A DNA stretch of 11,888 nucleotides from Chloroflexota bacterium (GTDB taxonomy: Bacteria; Chloroflexota; Dehalococcoidia; Dehalococcoidales; UBA3254). Each line of letters opens with the position of its first letter. Position 1 is the stretch's first letter. The notes under the pieces were generated by a model that was not told the origin of the DNA, made no database searches, and saw only the letters and a list, made by a program, of their open reading frames with translations. A program made the translations under genes and the position numbers. Shown one piece after another: positions 5,633 to 11,888 of this stretch. Where the stretch lies: positions 1-11,888 of the forward strand of contig JAGDMY010000014.1 in assembly GCA_017860765.1 (NCBI GenBank), written 5' to 3'.

Positions 5633-7879
5633 TTAACCCAGCTTCTTAATACGGCAGAGCATGGTCTTGGTAGGAACACCGCCGAAGCCGGACGAGCTCT
5701 GACAGCCCATGGGAATGAGCAGATTGGCATTTAACTCCCAGACACCGTAAAGATCAGGATCCCGGCCATCAGTTTCGGGAAGCCACCAGCCGTGCAAGGC
5801 ATGGACCATCCGCGGGTGGATCAGCCTGGTGAGATCGGCTTTCCTCTTAAATTTGCCTCTGACTCCTTCAATCAGGACCCAGTCCCCCTGATTTATGCCC
5901 AGCGCTTTGGCAGTCTCCGGATGAATCTCCACGGTAGGCTCGGGTTCTATTTCCCGCAGCCAGGGTATCTGCCGGTGTTCGCTGTGGAAAAATACCCCGC
6001 TCCTTCTGCCGGTGATCAGGATGAACGGATATTGCTGATAGATCTCGGGTGTGCTTAGCGGGCTTTCAATAGGCTCTTTATGGTGCGGCAAAGGGTCCAA
6101 TCCGTAGCTCTCGTAAACGGTCGAAAAAAGCTCGACTTTTCCCGTGGGGGTGCGGAAGCCCGGCTTTCCGTCCGGACGGAGAAGTCCTTTTTCATACCTT
6201 CTGTAAGGGACTGAGCCTGATGGATGGCCTTTCGGGGCTAACAACCAGGGCTTCTCGCTCAGCTCTTCAAAGGTCAAGCCACAGGGTTTCAGACGTTGGG
6301 TAAGGAGCTCCCTGACATTTTTCCAGGGCACCGATTCCGGGCTGAGGCGCCTGGCTAGCTCGAAATTGATCTCCCAGTCGGACTTGCATTCATCCAGCGT
6401 CACCACCTTCTGAATGGCATTTAGAGGGATGCCGGTAGTAAAAACCGAATCTTTCTCAGGAAAAGTGGCCGCGGGAAGGACGATATCGGCAATGGCCCGG
6501 GCGGTGGGTGTCATAAAGAGGTCGACCACGACGTTGAAGTCCAGCTTGCGGACGGCTTCAAAGTGCCGCCTGGGGTCCTGTGCCGTGTTAGCGATGAAAT
6601 TATTGGTCTGACACCAGAGGCCTTTAATCGGATAGGGTTGGCCGCTTTCCATCTGTTCCAGCACTGCATCCGATAGGGCCCAGGAGCGAAAATTTTTTAC
6701 CAGCGGATAGCGGTCGGCGCCGATTCTCTTTTTATTCAGGTTGGAGACGAACTCCTGTCCGTATAGCTGGATTACCTCCTGGGTGGAATAAGGATAGATG
6801 GTCACTCCGAAGGGGGGCCGGCAGAGGATGTTTCCTCCGGGTATATCCAGGTTGCCGGTAATGGCCCAGAGGCAATTCAGGGCGTGGATGGTGCTGGTGG
6901 CTTCGGCATTGCTGTCCAGCGGTTGCCCGAAGCGGATAGCCGCCGGCTTATTTTGAGCATACATTCGGGCAGCCTGCACTATCGATTCTCGAGGTACCCA
7001 GGTGATTTGTTCCACTTTATCCAGGGGATATTCCTGGACCCTCTCTTTCAAGCGGTCGAACCCGTAGGTCCATTTTTCGACAAAGTCCCGGTCGTAGAGG
7101 TTTTCGTTAATAATCACGTTCAACAGGCCGAGCGCCAGGGCCCCGTCGGTCCCCGGCCTGAGCTGCAGCCATAGCGCGGCCCTGGAAGCTTCCCAGGAAC
7201 AGAACGGGTCGATTACGATCAGCCTGGTGCCCCGTTTCATCATATCTACCACCCAGTGGCCGCTGAAATAATGGTCGGTGCACTGGCTTCCGGCGAGGTT
7301 CCTGGCCCAGGAAATGAGGACTTTCGGGGCTTCCCATTCGGGATCATCATAACGCAGGGGAAAGAACTGGGCAGCGTCCGGGAAAGCGGTATCGCCTTCG
7401 ATCTGGTGCATAGCCGCCAGGCGGGGGGTGAAGCAGGAAATTCCTGAGAGGCCGAATAAGGTCCAGTTGGGGCTTCCGTAAGCATAGGCTAAAAATAACA
7501 GGGGGCCTCCTGAATCCCGCCCTGTTCCCTGGGCAAAGACCATGGATTCGGCGCCGTAGCGCTCTCTGATCTCACGCATTTTGGCTTCACAAATTCGGAA
7601 AGCCTCCTCCCAGGAAATGCGCATCCATTTACCTTCACCGCGTTCGCCTGTGCGCTTGAGGGGATATCTCAGCCGGTCGGGATGGTAAATGTATTGGGTC
7701 AGGGCCAGGGCTCGAGGACACAAACGCCCCTGGAGGTAGGGATGGTCCTCGTCCCCCTCTACCTTCAGCAAACGGCCGTCTTTAACGTAAACTTTAACTC
7801 CGCAGCCGCCGTGGCAGCCAGGCCCTGCCGACCAGGCCCCCATGCGGATTACCTGGATTTTCCGGTCTCGCTGTAACAA
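5633..7879 (-). CDS. Cytoplasmic molybdopterin oxidoreductase (DMSO reductase/CISM family)
   Basis: This is a 748-residue molybdenum/tungsten bis-MGD enzyme of unknown substrate. The N-terminal Fe-S segment reads GPGCHGGCGVKVYV, then GRLCPRA, giving Cys22, Cys26 and Cys54. The expected first cysteine (position 18 or 19) is Ala/Gly, so only three ligands are seen. Cys149, in the stretch GSPNWTLFGLSGISC, is the likely metal ligand. The C-terminal MGD-binding domain covers about 600-745 (ILITGRRSGVFFHSEHRQ, TVEIHPETAKALGI, HGWWLP). No twin-arginine signal is present, so it should act in the cytoplasm. The TTG start at 7879 is chosen for its Shine-Dalgarno AAGGGAG 4 nt upstream; ATG 7843 would cut close to the Fe-S motif. 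The gene stands alone, converging on the EMO-type gene with a 2-bp gap and no visible Fe-S or membrane partner. It might use ferredoxin, NADH-linked partners or ETF electrons; that is a guess. Confidence 0.92.
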   Translation of the reverse strand: MLQRDRKIQVIRMGAWSAGPGCHGGCGVKVYVKDGRLLKVEGDEDHPYLQGRLCPRALALTQYIYHPDRLRYPLKRTGERGEGKWMRISWEEAFRICEAKMREIRERYGAESMVFAQGTGRDSGGPLLFLAYAYGSPNWTLFGLSGISCFTPRLAAMHQIEGDTAFPDAAQFFPLRYDDPEWEAPKVLISWARNLAGSQCTDHYFSGHWVVDMMKRGTRLIVIDPFCSWEASRAALWLQLRPGTDGALALGLLNVIINENLYDRDFVEKWTYGFDRLKERVQEYPLDKVEQITWVPRESIVQAARMYAQNKPAAIRFGQPLDSNAEATSTIHALNCLWAITGNLDIPGGNILCRPPFGVTIYPYSTQEVIQLYGQEFVSNLNKKRIGADRYPLVKNFRSWALSDAVLEQMESGQPYPIKGLWCQTNNFIANTAQDPRRHFEAVRKLDFNVVVDLFMTPTARAIADIVLPAATFPEKDSVFTTGIPLNAIQKVVTLDECKSDWEINFELARRLSPESVPWKNVRELLTQRLKPCGLTFEELSEKPWLLAPKGHPSGSVPYRRYEKGLLRPDGKPGFRTPTGKVELFSTVYESYGLDPLPHHKEPIESPLSTPEIYQQYPFILITGRRSGVFFHSEHRQIPWLREIEPEPTVEIHPETAKALGINQGDWVLIEGVRGKFKRKADLTRLIHPRMVHALHGWWLPETDGRDPDLYGVWELNANLLIPMGCQSSSGFGGVPTKTMLCRIKKLG

Positions 7880-7939
7880 CTGTCTCCCTTCTGTTCGCGG
7901 TCATCGTTTTTAATTTCTATCGTGCTATCCGGTAATGCT

Positions 7940-7968
7940 ATTATAGTCACTAACATCAGCCTGCACAA
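7940..7968 (-). promoter_or_regulatory. Candidate promoter of the molybdopterin oxidoreductase gene
   Basis: On the - strand a perfect TATAAT (7945-7940) is preceded after 17 bp by TTGTGC (7968-7963), matching the -35 at 3 of 6. The start site would be near 7933, giving a leader of about 54 nt. The promoter overlaps the first codons of a possible longer form of the divergent flavoprotein, which argues against that longer start. Confidence 0.4.
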
Positions 7969-8002
7969 TGTGAATTCAACTAGGTGGCGTGATATACTTT
8001 CT

Positions 8003-9202
8003 GTGGTGGAAACATATTCTACTGCTGTAATAGGGGGAGGGGCCGCCGGAATCTGTGCCGCTATCAGCACTGCCCGCCGGGGTGAATCGGTTGTCATTTG
8101 CGAAAAGCTGTCCCGGCTAGGCCGGAAAATACTGGCATCCGGAGACGGGAGATGCAATCTCTTGAATGACGACCTCAGCGAAAGCGGGTACAACCCCGCC
8201 AGCAGAGGCCTGGTAAAGTCGGTATTCGGCTTTTTTGACAGGACGGCTATCTTGGATTTCTTTAAAGGCCTGGGCCTCGAGGTATATTCCCGGGAAGGCC
8301 GCATTTTCCCTATCACCAACCAGGCTGCCTCAGTCTTAAAAGTTTTGGAGATGGAACTGAAACGACTGGCGGTCCCGGTAAAATTTAATTTTGCCTGCTC
8401 CGGTATCTCGTTGTCCCCGGAAGGGGTGCTCATTGAATCGGCTGGCGGACCAAAAGTAAAATGCCGGAAAGTAATCATCGCCGGAGGAGGCAAGACCTAT
8501 CCGGCCTTCGGATCAGATGGGAGCACCTATGCCATCGCCAGCCGCCTGGGTCATACCTTAATTGAGCCGGTCCCAGCTGCGGTGCCTCTGATAGTTAAAG
8601 ACAGCCTGTGCCAGCTGCTGCAAGGCCAGAGGATACAGGCCGCAGCGAGAAGCCTGATCGGAAGCTGGTCGGGCGGCGCAGTCAGGGGTGAACTGCTTTT
8701 TACGAAATACGGTCTCTCCGGCACCTGTATCCTGGATATCAGCGAGGAGATTTCGATCGCCATCAACCGCCGCCAGGAGAAGGAGATATTTATCGCCGTG
8801 GATATGGTCCCATTTTTGGACCAAAAACAGCTCCGGGATGAACTTGAAAAGCGCCGCGCACACCGCTGGCCGGCGGAGGAAATGCTGGTGGGGATTTTGC
8901 CGAATAAAGTCGGCCTGGCCCTAAAGGACAGGCTGGCGGAAAGCGATCTCGACGCCGTGGTAAGGTCCCTGAAGGACAGGCGGTTTAAAGTCAGCGGCAC
9001 CCGGGGCTGGAATGAGGCTGAATTTACCAGCGGCGGCATTGCAGTGGGAGAGATCGATCCCCGCACTCTGGAGTCAAAATTATGCCCGGGCGTCTTCTTT
9101 GCCGGCGAAGTATTGGATGTGAATGGGAGAAGGGGAGGCTATAACCTTGGCTGGGCCTGGGCCTCAGGACTGGTGGCGGGACTGAAAAGCCGGCGGGGCT
9201 GA
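8003..9202 (+). CDS. BaiN/HI0933-family NAD(P)/FAD-dependent flavoprotein oxidoreductase
   Basis: This protein of about 399 residues belongs to the HI0933/YhiN (BaiN/RdsA) flavoprotein family. The Rossmann FAD motif VIGGGAAGICAA lies at the very start. The family fingerprint GRKILASGDGRCNLLN follows (commonly SGGGRCNLTN, so Asp replaces Gly and Leu replaces Thr). An IIAGGGKTYPAFGSDGS segment and the C-terminal FAGEVLDVNGRRGGYNLGWAWASGLVAG complete the pattern. Members are soluble FAD proteins; BaiN has been linked to bile-acid dehydroxylation, but most have no known substrate. The in-frame GTG at 8003 (or 8006) is preferred. The frame is open from a GTG at 7922, but that start has no Shine-Dalgarno, lies in the divergent promoter region and adds 27 unconserved residues. 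No Shine-Dalgarno is close to 8003 either. It is convergent with iclR, 12 bp apart. Confidence 0.88.
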   Translation: MVETYSTAVIGGGAAGICAAISTARRGESVVICEKLSRLGRKILASGDGRCNLLNDDLSESGYNPASRGLVKSVFGFFDRTAILDFFKGLGLEVYSREGRIFPITNQAASVLKVLEMELKRLAVPVKFNFACSGISLSPEGVLIESAGGPKVKCRKVIIAGGGKTYPAFGSDGSTYAIASRLGHTLIEPVPAAVPLIVKDSLCQLLQGQRIQAAARSLIGSWSGGAVRGELLFTKYGLSGTCILDISEEISIAINRRQEKEIFIAVDMVPFLDQKQLRDELEKRRAHRWPAEEMLVGILPNKVGLALKDRLAESDLDAVVRSLKDRRFKVSGTRGWNEAEFTSGGIAVGEIDPRTLESKLCPGVFFAGEVLDVNGRRGGYNLGWAWASGLVAGLKSRRG

Positions 9203-9214
9203 AATCAATTTCAA

Positions 9215-9967
9215 CTATATGGCCTTATTCCCCATGACCCTGGATATCTCCATAGTGCAGGCCCTGATTGGCGGAATCAGGTCCCGCATCTTTTGAACGC
9301 TGATTCTGACACTGGGGCCTATAGCAGCCAGCGCTGCCACCACGGTCCCGTCTTTGCCCTTGACCTGCACCGCCACAGAGCGGATTCCCAGTTCGTATTC
9401 CTCATCATCAAAAGCAAAACCTTCCCGGCGGATTATCGCCATTTCTTTGTTCAACAGGTTCAAATCCGTGATGGTGTTGGTGGTTCGGGCAGGCAAACCC
9501 TTTAAATTGAGGATTCTGGCCAGATTATCGGCGTCCATCTGGGCCAGAAATATTTTCCCGGCGGAAGTGCAATGCAAAGGCAGGGTTTCTCCCTCCCTGG
9601 AAAGCAGCTGCAGCTTATGGGAAGAGACCACGCAGGCTATGTCGGCGATCTCGCTGCCTACCAAAATCGATAAAGCGATGCTTTCATTGATATCCTTGCT
9701 CAGCTTTTGCATAAAAACCAGGGCCGTATCCTTAAGCTTGTTCAGCTCGCTCATCGAGTCGTAGTATTTTATAAAGCGATGCCCCAGACGGAATTTACCC
9801 CGGCTCCGCATTCGCTCCAGGTAGCCTCTTTGTGCCAACTCGGAGCAAATCCGGTAGACCGTGGAAGTATTCATGCCGGAAAAATGTACCAGATCTGCGA
9901 TCCCCAACTCGATCTGAGGCTTTTCGAAGGCCTCCAGGATATCCAGGACTTTTTTAACTGTTTTCAT
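9215..9967 (-). CDS. IclR-family transcriptional regulator
   Basis: The 250-residue length is usual for the family. Residues 1-60 form the winged helix-turn-helix (LGIADLVHFSGMNTSTVYRICSELAQRGYLER), with the wing near SRGKFRLGHRF. Residues about 80-245 form the GAF-like effector domain, containing the family stretch LHCTSAGKIFLAQM and later GIRSVAVQVKGKDGTVVAALAAIGPSVRIS. IclR proteins are dimers or tetramers that bind small acids or aromatic compounds and often control a divergent operon and themselves. The ATG has a Shine-Dalgarno, AAGGA, 7 nt upstream. It is divergent from the NrfD-type gene, and the shared intergenic region holds three copies of one palindrome, so this protein is the most likely regulator of that operon. 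The ligand is unknown. Confidence 0.95.
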   Translation of the reverse strand: MKTVKKVLDILEAFEKPQIELGIADLVHFSGMNTSTVYRICSELAQRGYLERMRSRGKFRLGHRFIKYYDSMSELNKLKDTALVFMQKLSKDINESIALSILVGSEIADIACVVSSHKLQLLSREGETLPLHCTSAGKIFLAQMDADNLARILNLKGLPARTTNTITDLNLLNKEMAIIRREGFAFDDEEYELGIRSVAVQVKGKDGTVVAALAAIGPSVRISVQKMRDLIPPIRACTMEISRVMGNKAI

Positions 9968-9997
9968 GGTCGATCCTTTTACCCCCGTTTCAGGTGC

Positions 9998-10026
9998 ATT
10001 ATAGAAAAATCTGCAATTTATTTCAA
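9998..10026 (-). promoter_or_regulatory. Probable iclR promoter
   Basis: On the - strand, TTGAAA (10026-10021), 17 bp, then TATAAT (10003-9998) match the consensus at 5 of 6 and 6 of 6. Transcription would begin near 9991, a leader of about 24 nt that still includes the Shine-Dalgarno. A second possible - strand promoter, TTGAAT (10075-10070), 17 bp, TATAAT (10052-10047), lies further upstream and overlaps operator copies 1 and 2. Confidence 0.6.
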
Positions 10027-10035
10027 TGGTTATGG

Positions 10036-10046
10036 TCTAAATTAGA
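10036..10046. promoter_or_regulatory. Operator-like palindrome, copy 1
   Basis: TCTAA-A-TTAGA is a perfect 5-1-5 inverted repeat. It lies 9 bp upstream of the -35 box of the probable iclR promoter and next to the -10 of the alternative one. It is the likely IclR autoregulation site (inference). Confidence 0.55.
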
Positions 10047-10057
10047 ATTATATCCAA

Positions 10058-10068
10058 TCTAATATAGA
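10058..10068. promoter_or_regulatory. Operator-like palindrome, copy 2
   Basis: TCTAATATAGA has the same 5-1-5 layout with one arm mismatch. It starts 22 bp after copy 1, about two helical turns, and overlaps the -35 of the + strand promoter at 10065-10070. Copies 1 and 2 together also form a larger near-perfect inverted repeat (GTCTAAATTAG and CTAATATAGAC). Confidence 0.55.
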
Positions 10069-10093
10069 CATTCAAGTATTATGAATGTATAAT
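10065..10093 (+). promoter_or_regulatory. Probable promoter of the NrfD-type/molybdoenzyme operon
   Basis: TAGACA (10065-10070), 17 bp, then a perfect TATAAT (10088-10093) match the consensus at 5 of 6 and 6 of 6. Transcription would start near 10100 with a leader of about 85 nt. A perfect TTGACA at 10103-10108 could serve a second promoter, but its -10 position (TTTAGA, 10126-10131) is poor and lies inside operator copy 3. Confidence 0.6.
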
Positions 10094-10120
10094 GTTAAAG
10101 AATTGACAGCATTGTATTAA

Positions 10121-10131
10121 TCTAATTTAGA
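10121..10131. promoter_or_regulatory. Operator-like palindrome, copy 3
   Basis: TCTAA-T-TTAGA is a perfect 5-1-5 inverted repeat, the reverse complement of copy 1. It starts 63 bp after copy 2, close to six helical turns, and lies about 20 bp downstream of the expected + strand transcription start. That is a position suited to a roadblock or looped repression complex. Confidence 0.55.
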
Positions 10132-10170
10132 AAACTGGCCTTTTGGTCGTACAATATCAGGGTTTCGGCC

Positions 10171-10177
10171 GGAGGAG
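10171..10177 (+). promoter_or_regulatory. Ribosome binding site deciding the NrfD-type gene start
   Basis: GGAGGAG is followed by 7 nt and ATG 10185. The frame is open further up to a GTG at 10143, but that codon has no Shine-Dalgarno, so the shorter start is chosen. Confidence 0.8.
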
Positions 10178-10184
10178 AATTGAA

Positions 10185-11063
10185 ATGATAGTACCCAGTC
10201 ATGCCAACCAGTTTACCTTTCAGACCGATTGGGTGGAAAAACGGGGGATATTGCTGGTGCTGGCCTTTTATCTGGGAGGACTGGGAGCGGCCTTATACCT
10301 CATGAGTCTATATTTCAGTTTTTACCCGGGTATGGTAACCGGGTTCTTAATTGTGCTGGTAGGAAAGAGCGGGTCGCACCTGTTGTATTTGGGCAGGCCG
10401 CTGCGGGCCTGGAGAGGCTTCCTAAGGCCACAGTCATCCTGGATCTCCCGGGGCTTGATTGCCATTTTCCTGTTCCTCATTCCGGCCGCGCTGCAGCTGG
10501 CTTCTGGCCTGCCAGGATCATCAGGGCTGCCCTGGAGTAGCGATAACTTAGTCCTGCAGGTATTTGTCTATCTGGGTGCCTTTCTCCTGATGGCCTATAC
10601 CGGCTTTGCTCTATCCTCCGTCAGGGCGATACCGGCCTGGAATACCAGCATGATGCCGGTGATATTCATCGCCTATTCCATTCTGGGCGGCGCGGGCCTG
10701 GGCCTGGGGATAATTGCAGGGGCCGGAAAGGCCTTCGACCTGCAGGCCATCGAAATAATAGTTACCTGGCTGCTAATCATCGTGGCCGTATTGATGGGGA
10801 TTTACCTGTGGGCAACTTATTATACCAGCCCGGCGGGCAGCCGTTCGGTGAGGGAACTGGTGAGGGGAAGGGCCTCTCCCTTCTTTCTGGGTGGCATGGT
10901 GTTTCTGGGGCTGATCATCCCCCTGGCAGTGGGAATCGTATCTCTGACCGTCACGCCGGTTCCTGCGCCGGTCTCAGTAATGGCCTCGGCCTGTGAGCTC
11001 ATCGGCGGTTTTTCGATGAGATATTCCATCTTTAAGGCCGGTGTGTATGCACCGGTAGTTTAG
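10185..11063 (+). CDS. NrfD/PsrC-type polytopic membrane subunit (quinone-interacting)
   Basis: This is a 292-residue integral membrane protein with about eight hydrophobic helices, beginning near residues 21-44, 49-69, 87-107 and 121-140 and continuing to the C-terminus. The block GSHLLYLGRPLRAWRGFLRPQSSWISRG (63-90) and the ending ELIGGFSMRYSIFKAGVYAPV are typical of NrfD/PsrC/DmsC-like anchors. These subunits bind quinone and no heme, and link it to Fe-S and molybdopterin subunits. The gene lies 51 bp upstream of a molybdopterin oxidoreductase, so the two should form one complex. No PsrB-like ferredoxin subunit lies between them; it may follow beyond the window. Having the anchor first is a less usual gene order. 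It sits behind an IclR-type operator and promoter array. The exact reaction and direction of electron flow are unknown. Confidence 0.92.
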   Translation: MIVPSHANQFTFQTDWVEKRGILLVLAFYLGGLGAALYLMSLYFSFYPGMVTGFLIVLVGKSGSHLLYLGRPLRAWRGFLRPQSSWISRGLIAIFLFLIPAALQLASGLPGSSGLPWSSDNLVLQVFVYLGAFLLMAYTGFALSSVRAIPAWNTSMMPVIFIAYSILGGAGLGLGIIAGAGKAFDLQAIEIIVTWLLIIVAVLMGIYLWATYYTSPAGSRSVRELVRGRASPFFLGGMVFLGLIIPLAVGIVSLTVTPVPAPVSVMASACELIGGFSMRYSIFKAGVYAPVV

Positions 11064-11114
11064 TGGCCATGCGGCAAGTAGCAACGCACCAACGGGACGC
11101 AATGGGGAAATCGC

Positions 11115-11888
11115 GTGGACGATAAAAAAGCCTATGTCAGGATGCTGAAAAAAATCAGCTCGGACAAAGATATCGCTGTTTTTGCCAACTATCAGTGGAA
11201 AGATGCGCCTTCCGAGCAGAAAGGGAAACGCCAGGTCTTGCAGGGCCTGTGTCGATCGTGCATGGCCGGCGAGTGCAAGACCCTGGTCCACCTGGAAGAT
11301 GGCGTGGTGGTGAAGATCGAAGGTAATCCGGACGCTCCGCCTAATTTCGGGGTCCTGTGCGGCAAAGGCATTTCCGAGATAATGAACTTTTACAATCCTT
11401 ACCGGGTCAAGAACCCGGTTATACGGACTAATCCTGAAAAGGGACTGAATATCGATCCCAAATGGAAGGAAGTCACCTGGGATGAAGCCCTGGACTATAT
11501 CGCCGGGCGTTTGCGCCAGGTCAGGGAAAAAGATCCCCGGGGCCTGGTGGTCTGCGAGGGGTTCGGACAAAGGGATACGCTTTTACGCGACCCATTTGCA
11601 AAGGCCTTTGGGACGCCCAACATTGTCTTTTCTCATGGTCCCCTTTGTGCCGATCATTATGCGACCTGCCTGGTGCATGCCGGTTTCCCTGTCGCTATTG
11701 CTGATTTTGAATATTGTAATTATCATGTAACTCTCGGGCGTTCGGCCGGACCCAATCAGGCCTCCGCCACGGGGTCCAGGCGGTTTGCCCAGGCCATAAA
11801 GCGCGGCATGAAGATAGTCTCGATCGACCCGCGCTCCTCTCTGGATGCCTCCAAGGGGGAGTGGGTCCCCATCCTGCCTGGCACGGAC
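11115..11888 (+). CDS. Molybdopterin oxidoreductase catalytic subunit, N-terminal 258 residues (runs off the window)
   Basis: The frame is open from GTG 11115 to the last base, so the C-terminal part is missing. GGGG (11104-11107), 7 nt upstream, acts as Shine-Dalgarno; a stop at 11079 closes the frame upstream. Residues 46-54 hold CRSCMAGEC and residue 82 is Cys, giving four ligands for a [4Fe-4S] cluster. The Cys-x2-Cys-x4-Cys spacing is one residue longer than the common form. Lys84 (LCGKG) fits the electron-relay position. WKEVTWDEALDYIA is typical family sequence. Cys178 in HGPLC, after GTPNIV, is the likely molybdenum or tungsten ligand. The N-terminus is charged, without a twin-arginine or hydrophobic signal, so the enzyme should be cytoplasmic. 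It follows the NrfD-type anchor by 51 bp and is probably co-transcribed. The substrate cannot be told. Confidence 0.92.
   Translation, partial: MDDKKAYVRMLKKISSDKDIAVFANYQWKDAPSEQKGKRQVLQGLCRSCMAGECKTLVHLEDGVVVKIEGNPDAPPNFGVLCGKGISEIMNFYNPYRVKNPVIRTNPEKGLNIDPKWKEVTWDEALDYIAGRLRQVREKDPRGLVVCEGFGQRDTLLRDPFAKAFGTPNIVFSHGPLCADHYATCLVHAGFPVAIADFEYCNYHVTLGRSAGPNQASATGSRRFAQAIKRGMKIVSIDPRSSLDASKGEWVPILPGTD

Noticed and set aside
7849..8493. 214-codon open frame on the - strand opposite the flavoprotein
   Set aside because: It is rich in Ser/Pro/Arg, has no family motif, and lies antisense to a gene with strong HI0933-family motifs and across a divergent promoter region.
9200..9213. TGAAAT/ATTTCA inverted repeat between the flavoprotein and iclR as a terminator
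   Set aside because: The loop is only 2 nt, the stem is AT-rich and no T-run follows, so it is not a credible terminator.
10974..11570. 198-codon open frame on the - strand at the anchor/molybdoenzyme junction
   Set aside because: The + strand carries two clear genes here, with a recognisable Fe-S motif; the antisense frame has no recognisable motif.
1..11888. tRNA, rRNA, CRISPR arrays, insertion sequences, phage genes
   Set aside because: None was found by eye: no repeat-spacer pattern, transposase motif or cloverleaf-like segment, and intergenic space is short.

Overview
The window reads as a chromosomal energy-metabolism region of a strictly anaerobic, probably respiring or syntrophic bacterium. 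The gene set points to the Bacillota (Desulfotomaculia, Syntrophomonadia or relatives) or possibly a Desulfobacterota lineage. The reasons are an electron-transfer flavoprotein whose alpha subunit carries a ferredoxin domain, a membrane Fe-S oxidoreductase of the ETF:menaquinone oxidoreductase type beside it, and two different molybdopterin enzymes. Shine-Dalgarno sites are mostly strong and GC-content looks moderate. The species assignment is an inference; no rRNA or other marker gene is present.

Layout. Positions 1-111 hold the last 36 codons of a + strand membrane protein, possibly an acetate-uptake transporter. A shared hairpin terminator (136-172) separates it from a convergent metallo-beta-lactamase-fold hydrolase (171-1019, - strand). 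A roughly 430-bp divergent intergenic region follows. Next comes a tight + strand operon: etfB (1447-2259), a hairpin centred on the etfB stop codon, etfA with an N-terminal 2x[4Fe-4S] domain (2283-3650), and a membrane-bound cytochrome b/CCG-domain Fe-S oxidoreductase (3660-5630). Converging on it with only 2 bp between is a cytoplasmic molybdopterin oxidoreductase (5633-7879, - strand). That gene is divergent from a BaiN/HI0933-type flavoprotein (8003-9202, + strand). An IclR-family regulator (9215-9967, - strand) is divergent from an NrfD/PsrC-type membrane subunit (10185-11063, + strand), which is followed by the first 258 codons of a second molybdopterin oxidoreductase (11115 to the window end).

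How the parts may work together. EtfB and EtfA would collect electrons from acyl-CoA dehydrogenases or similar flavoproteins. The membrane oxidoreductase would pass them to, or receive them from, menaquinone. The NrfD-type protein plus the second molybdoenzyme would form another membrane redox complex, apparently with its catalytic subunit in the cytoplasm because no Tat signal is visible. IclR very likely controls this second complex: the 217-bp iclR/nrfD-type intergenic region holds three copies of an 11-bp palindrome (TCTAAWTTAGA type) spaced 22 and 63 bp apart and placed on or beside the divergent promoters. This regulatory array and the cytoplasmic NrfD-linked molybdoenzyme are the most interesting items here. 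The substrates of both molybdoenzymes cannot be told from the sequence.
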